DNA of 64,000 bases, from the NCBI RefSeq assembly GCF_001306115.1, contig NZ_LGCL01000016.1, positions 186,001-250,000 of the forward strand, given 5' to 3'. Made by a program: the position numbers and the translations under genes. The notes under the pieces are model-generated. The model was not told the origin of the DNA, searched no databases, and was given only the letters and a program-made list of their open reading frames with translations. Shown one piece after another: positions 1-9,142 of the stretch (within the stretch, counting starts at the first letter, position 1; every line of letters starts with the position of its first letter). This stretch comes from Ornatilinea apprima (lineage in GTDB: Bacteria > Chloroflexota > Anaerolineae > Anaerolineales > Anaerolineaceae).

Positions 1-1259
1 GCTGGTAAACAGACATGATCTGCAGTGTGGTTTTGCTGATATACCGCAGCACTCTCAGCTTCATTCAGAATGAGACCTGTGAGATCAACACATTCTGTGC
101 TAGGGTGTATGGTTTTGAAGTGCTGCATTAATTCGATACCCGCTTGCCGGGATTGTTTTCGCTGCTCTTTTTTTAGCGGCAACATACTCGATTGGCGGGC
201 GGCGATCACTGCCAGTCCACCGAATAATGCGCCGCATGTTTTACCCTGCTTGCATATTCCACCGCCAAGCATGGTTCCGAATAATTGAGTAAGGTCAGAA
301 GCAAACCCTTCTTTTTCCGCAAAGGCCATAAACACCGCCTCTGCACAGGTATACCCTTGTTCGAAAAGCAGCTTCACTCGCTCTTGTGTGGCTAAATTCC
401 AATGTCTGCCTGCGCCAATACTCCCTGAAAGATTCAGGTATTCGTCCATTATTTTTTTTACTGCCGCATCTTGAGATGCGGTAATCTCTATAGGCGTAGA
501 CGATGGATTCTGTAAAACATCAAATAAACTTGCGTGAAGCGCTTTCATTAAATCTGAATAGACATTGATTTTTCTGATCCCAGTGGCGATAGTCCGGCGC
601 AGGTTGTGTTCCCCCGTCCCAGAAGATCCGTGAAGCACTAGTGGCACATTGACCACAGAATCGAGTTTTTGAAGTCGTTCAAAGTCCAGGTTAGGTTCGC
701 CCTGGTACTCTCCATGAATTGTGCCGATTGCCACAGCCAGCGCGTCAATGCCGGTAAGTCGAACGAATTCGGCTGCCTGATCCGGATCGGTAAGAAGTGC
801 CCGGTTCTTGTCTTTGGATAAATATTTACCACCGGTACCAACATGACCTAACTCCGATTCAACAGAGACACCAACCGCATGTGCCAGACGAACAACTTCT
901 TGTGTGCGGCTAACGTTAACTTCCCATGGTTCAGAACTGGCGTCAATCATCACCGAAGTGAATCCCAAATCGACTGCTTCGCGGATATCATCAATCTCGT
1001 AAGCGTGGTCTAAATGCAAAGCGACTGGAATTTTTGCCTGGGAAGCGAACTCGCGAATGATCCGAATAAAATGAGCGTAGTCAGAGACGCCTGTCGCAGG
1101 TTTCAGCGATGGAGAAAAACTTAATGCGAGCGGAGCTTGAAGTTCCTCAGCATGTTTTAAAATCGAATTCGCCACTTGAATTGTAGGGAAATCGGGAGCG
1201 ATAACCGCGTAACCGTGCAAATCTGCGTCTTTTAGTATTTCTGCTAAAGTTACCAGCAT
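1..1259 (-). CDS. Class II sugar-bisphosphate aldolase fused to a C_GCAxxG_C_C redox domain (3' end outside window)
   Basis: Residues 1 to about 275 are a zinc-dependent class II aldolase of the fructose/tagatose-bisphosphate family: LHLDHA (81-86, metal-binding His and catalytic Asp), ESELG (134-138), AIGTIHG (177-183), VLHGSSG (208-214) and a phosphate-binding INVYSD stretch. It should split a ketose bisphosphate or ketose-1-phosphate into DHAP and an aldehyde. The frame continues without a stop into a second domain with YTCAEAV (Cys305), GGGICKQGKTCGA (Cys336, Cys342) and a later Cys, the pattern of the C_GCAxxG_C_C family of putative redox proteins. At least 419 codons lie in the window and no stop is reached. 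The ATG at 1259 follows AGGTG and starts 7 bases after the isomerase stop. Last visible gene of the SorC/PTS operon. I read through the domain junction codon by codon. The aldolase call is firm; the fused domain's function is unknown. Confidence 0.85.
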   Translation of the reverse strand, partial: MLVTLAEILKDADLHGYAVIAPDFPTIQVANSILKHAEELQAPLALSFSPSLKPATGVSDYAHFIRIIREFASQAKIPVALHLDHAYEIDDIREAVDLGFTSVMIDASSEPWEVNVSRTQEVVRLAHAVGVSVESELGHVGTGGKYLSKDKNRALLTDPDQAAEFVRLTGIDALAVAIGTIHGEYQGEPNLDFERLQKLDSVVNVPLVLHGSSGTGEHNLRRTIATGIRKINVYSDLMKALHASLFDVLQNPSSTPIEITASQDAAVKKIMDEYLNLSGSIGAGRHWNLATQERVKLLFEQGYTCAEAVFMAFAEKEGFASDLTQLFGTMLGGGICKQGKTCGALFGGLAVIAARQSSMLPLKKEQRKQSRQAGIELMQHFKTIHPSTECVDLTGLILNEAESAAVYQQNHTADHVCLP

Positions 1260-1266
1260 AAGGCAC

Positions 1267-2697
1267 CTATTGTATGAGGTAATCAGTGTAAGTTTGTTTT
1301 TTAATTGGCTTAATGCCTAACCAGCCAGCCATTTCCATTGCGGCAGGCATGAGATTCCCGTATGCTAAAGGATAATGATGTTGGTAGCCGCTATTCATGA
1401 GTGTTTGCACAACATCTGGCACACTGGCGGGTTCAGCGCCAACCCGAAGATTGCGATACCATCCGCGACTGCCTACGTAAGAAGGTTTCTGATTATCTAT
1501 TTCTCCATCCAACACCAACAATTGCTCAAAATCGGGTGTGAACCCCATGACAGTTGCCTCGCCAGGCTTTAAGACCAGATCATTGTGCAGTCCCGTAGGG
1601 GGCTTTTGGTCTTGGTCAAATAGCCATAACGACTGCATCCGGGTGCCCTTGTTGTCTGCCAGTATAGGTGAGGTGGGTCCACAATGCCAGAGCAACACAC
1701 TGTCATCGTTTTCATCTACAGTGACCAAATCCATTAACGTGACCACATCCCCGCTACTCATATAATGTAAGGCGAGCATTCCAGCCGCGCTTGGCACGTC
1801 TCCCTCGCAAGCGGCGATCAACCCAGTGGAATTCAATTGCCCCATTAAACTGCATACGGCAACCCCATAATCTGATTGATACCGAGGCCAGCAACTGACT
1901 GCAACTGCGTCCAATCCAAAATTGTCAGCGGCGTGTTGATAAGCGATCTCCAGGCGGCTTAATTTCTCAAGCTGTGGAACCATCCGTTTGTCGAATTGAG
2001 TATTTACTCGAATAAAACCCTCAGCCGTTGTTTGAATCGCGGTTTGATCCTTGATTGCTTGCGCTTCTTTGAGGAGGGTGTCAAAATCTAGAATAATTAC
2101 TTCAGCGCCAATTTTTCTCTTAAGATTGCGAGGATCAACAATCAGATTATCAAAACCAGAGGCAACCCCACCAATCAGGCCAATTCGCGAGTTTTGAAGA
2201 TTTATTACAGCATGTAAAGCCTGCACGGTAACTCTTAATCGTTGATCAAATAGAGGTTGGCCGGGTCGCCCAAAGAACCATTTCACTGGCAAGTTATAAT
2301 CAGTTCGAAAGGTTTTAAGCAGACTGTTGTATAAATTGAGACCGGTAAAACTATTTAGCGGTAAGCCACCCTCTGATGTTGGTTTTCCCTCTGTTACAGC
2401 CCATAATCCTAGACGAATTTTGGTGTCTGCAAACGGGTAAATGAATTGACCTGCAGCGAAAGAACTATTTTGCAGCAAGATAAAATCTGCGCCCCAATTT
2501 TGCAATTCTCTGGCAGCGTTATTCGCTTGGTCTTGATTGTAAATTCCTTCTTTGATTGTCTTTAGTTCGAAGCCAAGTGAATTTGCCAGTTTAGAAAGAG
2601 CTTGCCAGTCTTCTTGGAAGTTGCCTTCTTTATCGCCTCGAAATGGTGTAGTCATTACCCCGGCCAGGCCGATTCTTAATTTTCTCATATTCTTCAT
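1267..2697 (-). CDS. L-fucose/L-arabinose isomerase family protein
   Basis: A 476-residue protein of the FucI/AraA-like fold, which interconverts aldoses and ketoses with a divalent metal. It shows the N-terminal substrate-binding half (opening RKLRIGLAGVMTTPF), a central SCWPRYQSDYG stretch, the family's CEGDVPSAAG motif, and a C-terminal part with LLWHCGP and HHYPLAYG. The reading frame is open to 2739, but the ATG at 2697 is preferred because GAGG lies five bases before it. It sits between the DhaL-DhaK kinase and the aldolase, so it probably makes the ketose that the epimerase and kinase act on. The exact sugar cannot be read from the sequence; many members of this branch are uncharacterised. 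Confidence 0.8.
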   Translation of the reverse strand: MKNMRKLRIGLAGVMTTPFRGDKEGNFQEDWQALSKLANSLGFELKTIKEGIYNQDQANNAARELQNWGADFILLQNSSFAAGQFIYPFADTKIRLGLWAVTEGKPTSEGGLPLNSFTGLNLYNSLLKTFRTDYNLPVKWFFGRPGQPLFDQRLRVTVQALHAVINLQNSRIGLIGGVASGFDNLIVDPRNLKRKIGAEVIILDFDTLLKEAQAIKDQTAIQTTAEGFIRVNTQFDKRMVPQLEKLSRLEIAYQHAADNFGLDAVAVSCWPRYQSDYGVAVCSLMGQLNSTGLIAACEGDVPSAAGMLALHYMSSGDVVTLMDLVTVDENDDSVLLWHCGPTSPILADNKGTRMQSLWLFDQDQKPPTGLHNDLVLKPGEATVMGFTPDFEQLLVLDGEIDNQKPSYVGSRGWYRNLRVGAEPASVPDVVQTLMNSGYQHHYPLAYGNLMPAAMEMAGWLGIKPIKKQTYTDYLIQ

Positions 2698-2745
2698 ATT
2701 TGCCTCATATTCATAATTCATCAATGATGAAATGTGCAATGATGA

Positions 2746-4416
2746 TTAAAACATCGGCCAACGGAAGCAGGCCGCCGATGCATTCTCGTTCCATAACTCT
2801 AATAATTCTTTATCCACTGCACAAAGCGAAAGGGAGAAACCACCCATTTCTTGCGTGGTGAAAAGTGAATCAACCAAACTGCCAGCAATCTCAAATCCCT
2901 GGTTTTGCAGTGAATGATGCACGCGGCGATAAAGAATATTGAGTTCCATTCTTGATGTGCCGCCAGAACCATTCAAAAAGATCAAAAACTGTTTCTCATG
3001 GAAGTCAGAAAGATCGTCTACCAGTTTTGGAAGAATCAAATCAATGATTTCATCCGCGGGCAGCAAGTCTCCACGGTAAACACCCACTTCACCATGAACC
3101 CCGGTGCCAATTTCCACCTGTCCGATTGGCATTTCAAATAATGGAATACCAGTGGCGGGATGGGTGGGTGGGCGAACGGCAACTGCTAACGTGGCTGTTC
3201 GCTGGTTGGTTTTGCGCATTAGCCCGGCTACTTCTGCCAGAGATTTCCCATTTTCTGCCGCCGCCCCGCCAATTTTTAAGGCAAACAACAAACCGCCTAA
3301 TCCGCGACGCTTTTCAAACTCTGCACGCGGGGCAGTAGCAATATCATCTCCAAGATAAACCGGTTCCACCTGAATGCCAAGCTGCTCAGCCCGTCGCATT
3401 CCCAACCGAGCATTGAGAACATCGCCTGCGTGGTTGGATATTAAAAGTGCGACGCCAGCGCTCTGGTCTGCCAGTTCAATTGCATGTGCTATTTTTACAC
3501 CGGATGCACAGGTAAATATTGGCCCGTAAACATCACTATCCAACAATCCCTTGCCTACCAATCCTCCCATAGAAGGTGTATGCCCTCCACCGTGACCTAT
3601 CGCAAGGCCGACTTTTCCTGCTTCTTTCTTATATGCGCGTACCAGGAAACCTTGTGGAAGGTAGGTAAGGATTTCCGGATACGCTAACGCTAATCCTTCA
3701 TTCTCTTCAGAGATCATCGTTTCTGGATGATTGATAAACTTTCCAGAAGGTTGAAACTTCATTGGTGAGAATTCCTGAGGATGAATCCCAACACTTCTCC
3801 CCGCCTCGGCGTCCTTAAAACAACTGACAATCATTGCGAATGAGGTGGCCCCAGCGTCTTGATATCCTTTCGAACGATCGCCTAAAAAGTGAGCTCGTCC
3901 ATGGGCAGCGACCATTTCTTTTGTGGAGAGAGCACCCTTCTTGGCAGCGTTTTCTGCGGCATCTAGAGCATCTGTTAGGGTTTGGTATTTTTTATCTCGC
4001 AATACCTGCACTGCCGGGAAGATCGCATCTACCAGGGTTTTTTGACCTGGTTCAGCTCCGCCAACTTGCATTACGGCCTTCAATCCCCCTTCAAAAAAAC
4101 TGGCCAAATCTTCATTTGAGCAAATTTGTTTTCCCCGAAGGACGATCCCTCCCTCAGCAAAGAAAGCTGCCAGTAAAGGGCCTATTGCTCCCCCAGCATT
4201 TTCTGCCAGCGCTTCTGCGGCGGTATCTAACATACTTCCTAATTCAGAGTATTCCGCTTGAAGGACATGGTCAGCGGATGTAAAAGCTCTGGATATGGTA
4301 AATCCATGATCGCCATCCCCTACGGCGGCATCCAGGTTATTTAATGCCTGGCATTCTTCTTGAAATTTTACCGATAACAAAGTAAACAAAGTTCTGAACT
4401 TTTTCAGATCAAACAT
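2746..4416 (-). CDS. Fused DhaL-DhaK dihydroxyacetone-kinase-like sugar kinase
   Basis: About 556 residues with two domains. The N-terminal 200 residues are DhaL-like: GDGDHG (33-38, Mg-ADP-binding aspartates), GGAEPGQKTLVDA, and an HGRAHFLGDRSKG/DAGATS segment. The C-terminal half is DhaK-like: IGHGGGHTPSMGGLVGKG, ISNHAGDVLN, RRGLGGLLFALKIGGAAAE, IGTGVHGEVG (containing the conserved His that holds the keto substrate) and LNGSGGTSRMEL. Order is L then K, the reverse of the classical ATP-dependent DHA kinase. Paralogues of this type phosphorylate ketotetroses and similar sugars, so a ketose-1-phosphate product for the downstream aldolase is a fair inference. Start 4416 (AGG seven bases upstream) is preferred over 4428; either overlaps the epimerase end, which indicates translational coupling. 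Confidence 0.85.
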   Translation of the reverse strand: MFDLKKFRTLFTLLSVKFQEECQALNNLDAAVGDGDHGFTISRAFTSADHVLQAEYSELGSMLDTAAEALAENAGGAIGPLLAAFFAEGGIVLRGKQICSNEDLASFFEGGLKAVMQVGGAEPGQKTLVDAIFPAVQVLRDKKYQTLTDALDAAENAAKKGALSTKEMVAAHGRAHFLGDRSKGYQDAGATSFAMIVSCFKDAEAGRSVGIHPQEFSPMKFQPSGKFINHPETMISEENEGLALAYPEILTYLPQGFLVRAYKKEAGKVGLAIGHGGGHTPSMGGLVGKGLLDSDVYGPIFTCASGVKIAHAIELADQSAGVALLISNHAGDVLNARLGMRRAEQLGIQVEPVYLGDDIATAPRAEFEKRRGLGGLLFALKIGGAAAENGKSLAEVAGLMRKTNQRTATLAVAVRPPTHPATGIPLFEMPIGQVEIGTGVHGEVGVYRGDLLPADEIIDLILPKLVDDLSDFHEKQFLIFLNGSGGTSRMELNILYRRVHHSLQNQGFEIAGSLVDSLFTTQEMGGFSLSLCAVDKELLELWNENASAACFRWPMF

Positions 4417-5254
4417 TGGCAACCTCATGCTTAAGAAACTCCGCTGCGCGGTGTGCTGCCTGATCTAAATCATCCGCAAGTGGTCGCCAGATGGATAGAC
4501 CTCGACCTACTTCGCCAGCGGGGTTAACGAATGATTCTGTAACTAAATATCCCTGATATCGGATCAGTTTTAACGCTTTTTGAACTTCTAACCAGGGTAT
4601 ATGCCCCTCCCCTGGGATTTTGCGATTGTTTTCTACGCAATGAAAATGACCTAAATAATTACCGGCTTTCATGATTGCTTCGAAGATGTTGTCCTCTTCG
4701 ATATTCATGTGAAAAGTGTCTAAATGGAGTTTGATATTTGGATGGCCTATTTCATTCAGCAACTGAATTCCCTGTTCGGCTGTGTTGATGATGTAACCTT
4801 CAAATCGATTTAAAACTTCCAAGCATAAAGTAACACCATGGTCTGCCGCCATTTTTCCAGCTAATCGGAGAGATTGAATACAAAAATCCCGCCTTTGCCG
4901 AAAACCCTGATCGGGGAACATACCCCAAGCCGCGTAGGTTACTCCCCCCAAAATAGGGCTGCCTAATTTTTCTGCGCCTTCAAAGCATGCTTGCAGATGA
5001 TCTAATCCCGCCTGGCGTATTTTGGGATCAGGGCTTGAGATATCGGTGGTTGGCCCAAGACCTGTTCCACAACTGGCAAGCATGCCTTCTGCAACCAAAG
5101 CATTTCTCAGCCGTTCATAATCTAAATCCAAGGGATTCAAGAGAGGAAATTCTGCGACATCAAATCCCGCCTTTTTTGCTTTGAAGATCAGAGGCTCTAA
5201 ATCATCAGACCAGGATACCTGCCAATAGGATAGATGGATACCAATCGGAAGCAT
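4409..5254 (-). CDS. Ketose 3-epimerase-like TIM-barrel protein (D-tagatose/D-psicose 3-epimerase family)
   Basis: A 281-residue xylose-isomerase-like TIM barrel. The four metal ligands of the D-tagatose 3-epimerase family can be placed: Glu146 in LEVLNRFEG, Asp179 in LHLDTFHMNIEE, His205 in HFHCVENNR and Glu240 in TESF, each six residues before the ligands known in the Pseudomonas cichorii enzyme. The GEGHIPW loop is also present. It should epimerise a ketose at C3 using Mn or a similar metal. AAGGTG precedes the start. The 3' end overlaps the kinase gene. Its place between PTS/galactosidase and kinase/isomerase/aldolase genes suggests it reshapes the sugar before phosphorylation. Family confident, substrate not. 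Confidence 0.85.
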   Translation of the reverse strand: MLPIGIHLSYWQVSWSDDLEPLIFKAKKAGFDVAEFPLLNPLDLDYERLRNALVAEGMLASCGTGLGPTTDISSPDPKIRQAGLDHLQACFEGAEKLGSPILGGVTYAAWGMFPDQGFRQRRDFCIQSLRLAGKMAADHGVTLCLEVLNRFEGYIINTAEQGIQLLNEIGHPNIKLHLDTFHMNIEEDNIFEAIMKAGNYLGHFHCVENNRKIPGEGHIPWLEVQKALKLIRYQGYLVTESFVNPAGEVGRGLSIWRPLADDLDQAAHRAAEFLKHEVANV

Positions 5255-5279
5255 ATTTCACCTTGAATAGAATGAGGGG

Positions 5280-5307
5280 CTCCTCCCTCAAATCCTTGAG
5301 GGAGGAG
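5280..5307 (-). repeat. Perfect stem-loop inside the PTS operon
   Basis: Two 12-base arms, 5280-5291 and 5296-5307, are exact inverted complements around a four-base loop. They lie between the EIIC stop and the epimerase start. No T-run follows, so this is more likely an mRNA-stabilising or processing hairpin, or a weak attenuator, than a full terminator. Confidence 0.7.
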
Positions 5308-5327
5308 GGAGGAAAGAACCAAAAGGA

Positions 5328-6608
5328 TCAGAAGCCTAATAACCTGGCAATACCACCAACTACAATCGCAATCAAGGAGAAATCGTTACCACCGAAAGCG
5401 TTAATGAAGCCAGCAGCAGTATTCGCCACAAAGGGCAACGACAAGGCCTGCAACACGATCAGCAGTACACCACCTACAATGGAAGCCACAATCGCGCCAC
5501 GGCGTCCGCCGGTTGCGTTAGCTAATACCGCGGCAGGGCCAACATCAAAGAAAGCTGCCACAACCAGTGGGAGCAGAACGTAGGGATAACCAAATGCGCC
5601 AAAAACGACCAATGTAACCAAGGAAGCAATCATCGCGATCGGGAAGCCGATTGCCAACGCGTTTTGCCCGTAGGGGAATACCATTGGGCAGTCGAGGGCG
5701 GGAATGGCATCGGGAACCACTTTCTTAGCAAAACCGTGGAAAGCTGGCACAATCTCGCCCAGCATTAGGCGAACGCCCGTGAGCAGGATTGTGAGGCTGG
5801 CGCCAAAGAGAATACCCTGGTAAATAATCCACAAGTACCAAATTGGTTGGGAACCACCTGAGAAAGTCTCTGCAGCCCAAGCAGGACCTGCAATAAAGCC
5901 CATGACCAAGTAGAGCAGGAACATAATGATTGAAGTGGAAATGGTCATCGACTTGAGGAAACTCAAGCTGTCTGAGATCTTCATGTCTTCAGTGGATTTT
6001 GAGGGATCGCCAACCAGTTTACCAATCCACGCACCCACCAAAGCAATGCTGGTGGTGGTGTGGCCGATAGTGAAGTCTTTGTTGCCAGTCAGTTTGAAAA
6101 CAAATGGCGCAATTAACGCAGGCAAAATTGTGGAGAGAGCGCCGTGAATCAAACTGCCGATCACAACCAACGGAACACCAGTGATTTTTCCAGCATCTGC
6201 CAGAGCGGCGACAACCATAAAGGCGTTCCAGAACATGATGTGACCGGTAAGGAACACATATTTTAACTTTGTTACACGCGCTAGAACCAGGTTCACCAGG
6301 AAACCGAACACCATCACCAGAATGACGGGTACGCCATATTGGCTCAAGAACGCCGTCCAGTCTACCGCGACGGCTTCCCCTTGGAAAGCATACACTTTGC
6401 TGAACATGGTCGAGATCGGTGAAATGACTCCGCTAAGCAAATCCACAGCAGAGAAGAGAATAATGACACCTGCCATAGTTTTGATGGTGCCGGTAATGAC
6501 TTCACTGAAGGTTTTGCGCATCATCAGCAAACCTAATAATGCGACAAGCCCCAGCATAAATGTCGGCAGCAATCGAGGGACAATACTAAAAATCAGACCT
6601 ACGTTCAT
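5328..6608 (-). CDS. PTS EIIC permease, ascorbate (UlaA/SgaT) family
   Basis: A 426-residue, strongly hydrophobic protein with about ten to twelve membrane segments. The stretch LGEIVPAFHGFAKKVVPDA followed by PALDCPMVFPYGQNA is characteristic of the UlaA-type EIIC family, which translocates L-ascorbate or related sugars while EIIB phosphorylates them. GGAG lies nine bases before the ATG. EIIB and EIIA are encoded upstream in the same operon, separated from this gene by the GH42 gene. UlaA-family permeases outside the enteric bacteria carry other sugars and polyols, so ascorbate should not be assumed; the neighbouring galactosidase and ketose enzymes argue for another substrate. Confidence 0.9.
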   Translation of the reverse strand: MNVGLIFSIVPRLLPTFMLGLVALLGLLMMRKTFSEVITGTIKTMAGVIILFSAVDLLSGVISPISTMFSKVYAFQGEAVAVDWTAFLSQYGVPVILVMVFGFLVNLVLARVTKLKYVFLTGHIMFWNAFMVVAALADAGKITGVPLVVIGSLIHGALSTILPALIAPFVFKLTGNKDFTIGHTTTSIALVGAWIGKLVGDPSKSTEDMKISDSLSFLKSMTISTSIIMFLLYLVMGFIAGPAWAAETFSGGSQPIWYLWIIYQGILFGASLTILLTGVRLMLGEIVPAFHGFAKKVVPDAIPALDCPMVFPYGQNALAIGFPIAMIASLVTLVVFGAFGYPYVLLPLVVAAFFDVGPAAVLANATGGRRGAIVASIVGGVLLIVLQALSLPFVANTAAGFINAFGGNDFSLIAIVVGGIARLLGF

Positions 6609-6659
6609 TTTTCCATGCTCCTTTTTTATTTGGTAGTAAAAATGAGTTACAAGAATTGG

Positions 6660-8825
6660 TTAATTCTCTAGAATTATTTCAATTACAGACACCTCCTCAG
6701 AATCTAGACTAAATGACATTAATAATTCTTCTGATTTCTGACTCCAATCAATCACACCTTCTTTTGGCCAGATCCGTTTCACTTCAATCGCTTTTTGATC
6801 GCGCAAGTCGATTGACAGACGCGTTTGCGAAGCAGTCCTTAAGTAATTGCTAATCAAAACCCAAACCCGATCAGCACCGATCAGCAAGTGCGGATCAATT
6901 TCACGATGTTTTTTCTGGGTGTATTCCAGTTTGAAACGAGGGTGAATACCCAGTTGAGGCAATACTTGTTTGATTATTTGCGCAAGAATTGATTGGCCAT
7001 TCTTTAGGTGTCCTGAGTCGCACTGCGAGGCCAGATAAATTGCGTTCCCTGAACCATAGGAAGACAAGGTCACCGCGGGGTATTGGTCGAGGAAGGTGGC
7101 TAATACTTTTGTTTCTTTTTCAGGGATTACCATGTCGCGATTCCACCAACCATCAAATAATTCGCCATTAAAATCGATTTGAACTCCATCCAATCGATCG
7201 GGTTCAACCCGTTCGATACCAAACGCCTTGCGTAATCCAGAGATAGGTAAGTTATGTTGGTACCATCCGCGGGAATCGAGTGTGCCACACCGGGAGAAGC
7301 CCACTAAGGTGCCGCCATTATTTACATACTCGGCTAGCATTTCGGATAAATCTACATCCAGCAAGCCCATCATCGGCATCACGATTACCCGATATGGGTT
7401 TGCGGACCCAGAAAACACCTGTTCGGGAGTGATGAAGTCCACTGAATACCCGGCCTCCCAAAAGGCACGGTATGCTCCGCGTTGGGCTGTAAAAAGCTGT
7501 TCTTCCTCGTCAATCCCTCTGAAGAAAATGGCATTAGGTTTGGATTCCAGAATGGCAACTTCTCCACGGGGGGCATGCGCTTGCATTAAAAATTCATTAT
7601 GATCCCTAATAAAATTGCCTAATTCCAGCGCGGATTGATATCGCTTGGTCGGTTTTCCATCCAGATCGACCAATGCGCCCCAATGCAATGGCTGGTAATC
7701 CCACTCGCGCCAGGGCATAAATAGGATTAATTTGACATCATGTCCCAATGAATCCATCACATAATTCGTCACATCTTGGGGGCGGGTGTTGAAATCGGGG
7801 CCCATTACCCAGCCGCCAATTGGTCCACTTTCAATTTCATGCAGCCAAAAATCCCGGCCAACTGACTGGGCAACACTGCGCCCGTGGTCAAGAAAGATGG
7901 AAATGTGTTCGGGACGGGACGCCATTTTGTTTCCGCTGCCAGGATAAAGATCGTAGCCGATATGGTCAACTTTTTTAGCGATTTGCCATTGATCAAGCCC
8001 CATGAAGGTGCCAAAGCGGTCATACCCCTTGAAGTTAAAGGTGTTTACAGAAGTTGGGTGATCATGATCTCGCTGACGAATAAGTTGGTGCTGCCATCCA
8101 GCGTATTCCGCAAAGGCTTGCTGCCAAAAAAGGCGCCAATCAATCCACTTGGTCACACCCGCCCAGGCGGCGGGCATACTTTCTGGGGGAAAAATATCCG
8201 CCCAATCGTTATAGACATAATTGGTAGTACCCCAAGACCAGGCCTGCGTTACAGCTTCCAGAGATTGGTATTTTTCTTTTATCCACTCGCGGAATTTCGC
8301 ACCGCAGTGGTCGCAGTAGCAGTAAAGCCCCAAAATGGATTCTTCGCGGGCGGGCAAGAACGGAAAACCAATTTCGTTTGTGATTTGCCAGCCAAAATGA
8401 TTGGGCTGTTGAGCGGTAAATTCGAGCAGCGCGCAAATATACCTTTCAAGAGCGATTTGATAACCAGGATGATGAATACAAGCCCAATGATAGGAAGCCC
8501 CAAGCGGATACCGTTGTCCCGTATTGGAAAGTAAGGGTAAATCGGGATGTTTTTTTGCAAGCCAGAGTGGAGGAGAAGATGCCCCGGTGCTGATGATGAT
8601 TTTGATTCCAAAATCGTTCGCTTTTGAATAGAAGCGGCCAAGCTTCTCGAATTCAAAAAAGCCTTCCCTGGGTTCAATGCGATCCCACGAGGCATGCACA
8701 TCCCCCAAGCGAATCAGGTTCATCCCTGATTTATGCATCAAAACCAGGTCTTTTTCCCATTCCGCTTCATCAAAGATGAGCGGTGAGTAAGAGGCTCCGT
8801 AGTGAAAGGTCTGTTGTTCGATCAT
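6660..8825 (-). CDS. GH42 beta-galactosidase, cytoplasmic
   Basis: 721 residues with the GH42 architecture: catalytic TIM barrel (about 1-390), a glutaminase-like trimerisation domain (from EVAILESKPNAI) and a C-terminal beta domain. The acid/base is Glu151 in WQITNEIGF, the nucleophile most likely Glu330 in FWLHEIESG. A cysteine cluster CYCDHCGAKF (about 169-178) matches the zinc site seen in many GH42 enzymes. There is no signal peptide, so hydrolysis is intracellular. It starts two bases after the EIIB stop and lies between EIIB and EIIC, an arrangement that ties galactoside cleavage to PTS uptake. Most PTS-linked glycosidases are phospho-glycosidases of GH1 or GH4, so this pairing is unusual. 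Confidence 0.9.
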   Translation of the reverse strand: MIEQQTFHYGASYSPLIFDEAEWEKDLVLMHKSGMNLIRLGDVHASWDRIEPREGFFEFEKLGRFYSKANDFGIKIIISTGASSPPLWLAKKHPDLPLLSNTGQRYPLGASYHWACIHHPGYQIALERYICALLEFTAQQPNHFGWQITNEIGFPFLPAREESILGLYCYCDHCGAKFREWIKEKYQSLEAVTQAWSWGTTNYVYNDWADIFPPESMPAAWAGVTKWIDWRLFWQQAFAEYAGWQHQLIRQRDHDHPTSVNTFNFKGYDRFGTFMGLDQWQIAKKVDHIGYDLYPGSGNKMASRPEHISIFLDHGRSVAQSVGRDFWLHEIESGPIGGWVMGPDFNTRPQDVTNYVMDSLGHDVKLILFMPWREWDYQPLHWGALVDLDGKPTKRYQSALELGNFIRDHNEFLMQAHAPRGEVAILESKPNAIFFRGIDEEEQLFTAQRGAYRAFWEAGYSVDFITPEQVFSGSANPYRVIVMPMMGLLDVDLSEMLAEYVNNGGTLVGFSRCGTLDSRGWYQHNLPISGLRKAFGIERVEPDRLDGVQIDFNGELFDGWWNRDMVIPEKETKVLATFLDQYPAVTLSSYGSGNAIYLASQCDSGHLKNGQSILAQIIKQVLPQLGIHPRFKLEYTQKKHREIDPHLLIGADRVWVLISNYLRTASQTRLSIDLRDQKAIEVKRIWPKEGVIDWSQKSEELLMSFSLDSEEVSVIEIILEN

Positions 8826-8827
8826 CT

Positions 8828-9121
8828 TTAAGACTCGGCAGCGGCCTTTTGCACAACCTCGAGACCTTTAGATCTGATTTCATCTTTACTTAAGAAGTTA
8901 TCAATCACGACCACCGGTTTGTTGACGTTTTTGAATAATTGGGACATATCTCTCGAAGTAAATACCACATCAAATGATTCGCCCACCGCGGTGGTCGAAT
9001 CTGCGCAAAAAGTCTCAGCTTGAATATTGTTTTCTTTGAGAATTCCATCCAGGGTGATTTTCAATATCATGCTGGACCCCAAACCAAATCCACAAACCGT
9101 CATGATTCGAAGCTTTTTCAT
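8828..9121 (-). CDS. PTS EIIB, lactose/ascorbate type
   Basis: A 97-residue soluble phosphocarrier. The phospho-acceptor Cys10 lies in the loop VCGFGLGSSMI directly after the first beta strand, as in UlaB/SgaB. It accepts phosphate from the EIIA encoded just upstream (21 bases away) and passes it to sugar bound in the EIIC. Length matches the family. Part of the SorC operon. Confidence 0.9.
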   Translation of the reverse strand: MKKLRIMTVCGFGLGSSMILKITLDGILKENNIQAETFCADSTTAVGESFDVVFTSRDMSQLFKNVNKPVVVIDNFLSKDEIRSKGLEVVQKAAAES

Positions 9122-9142
9122 CTTACTCTCCTAACAAAATGG

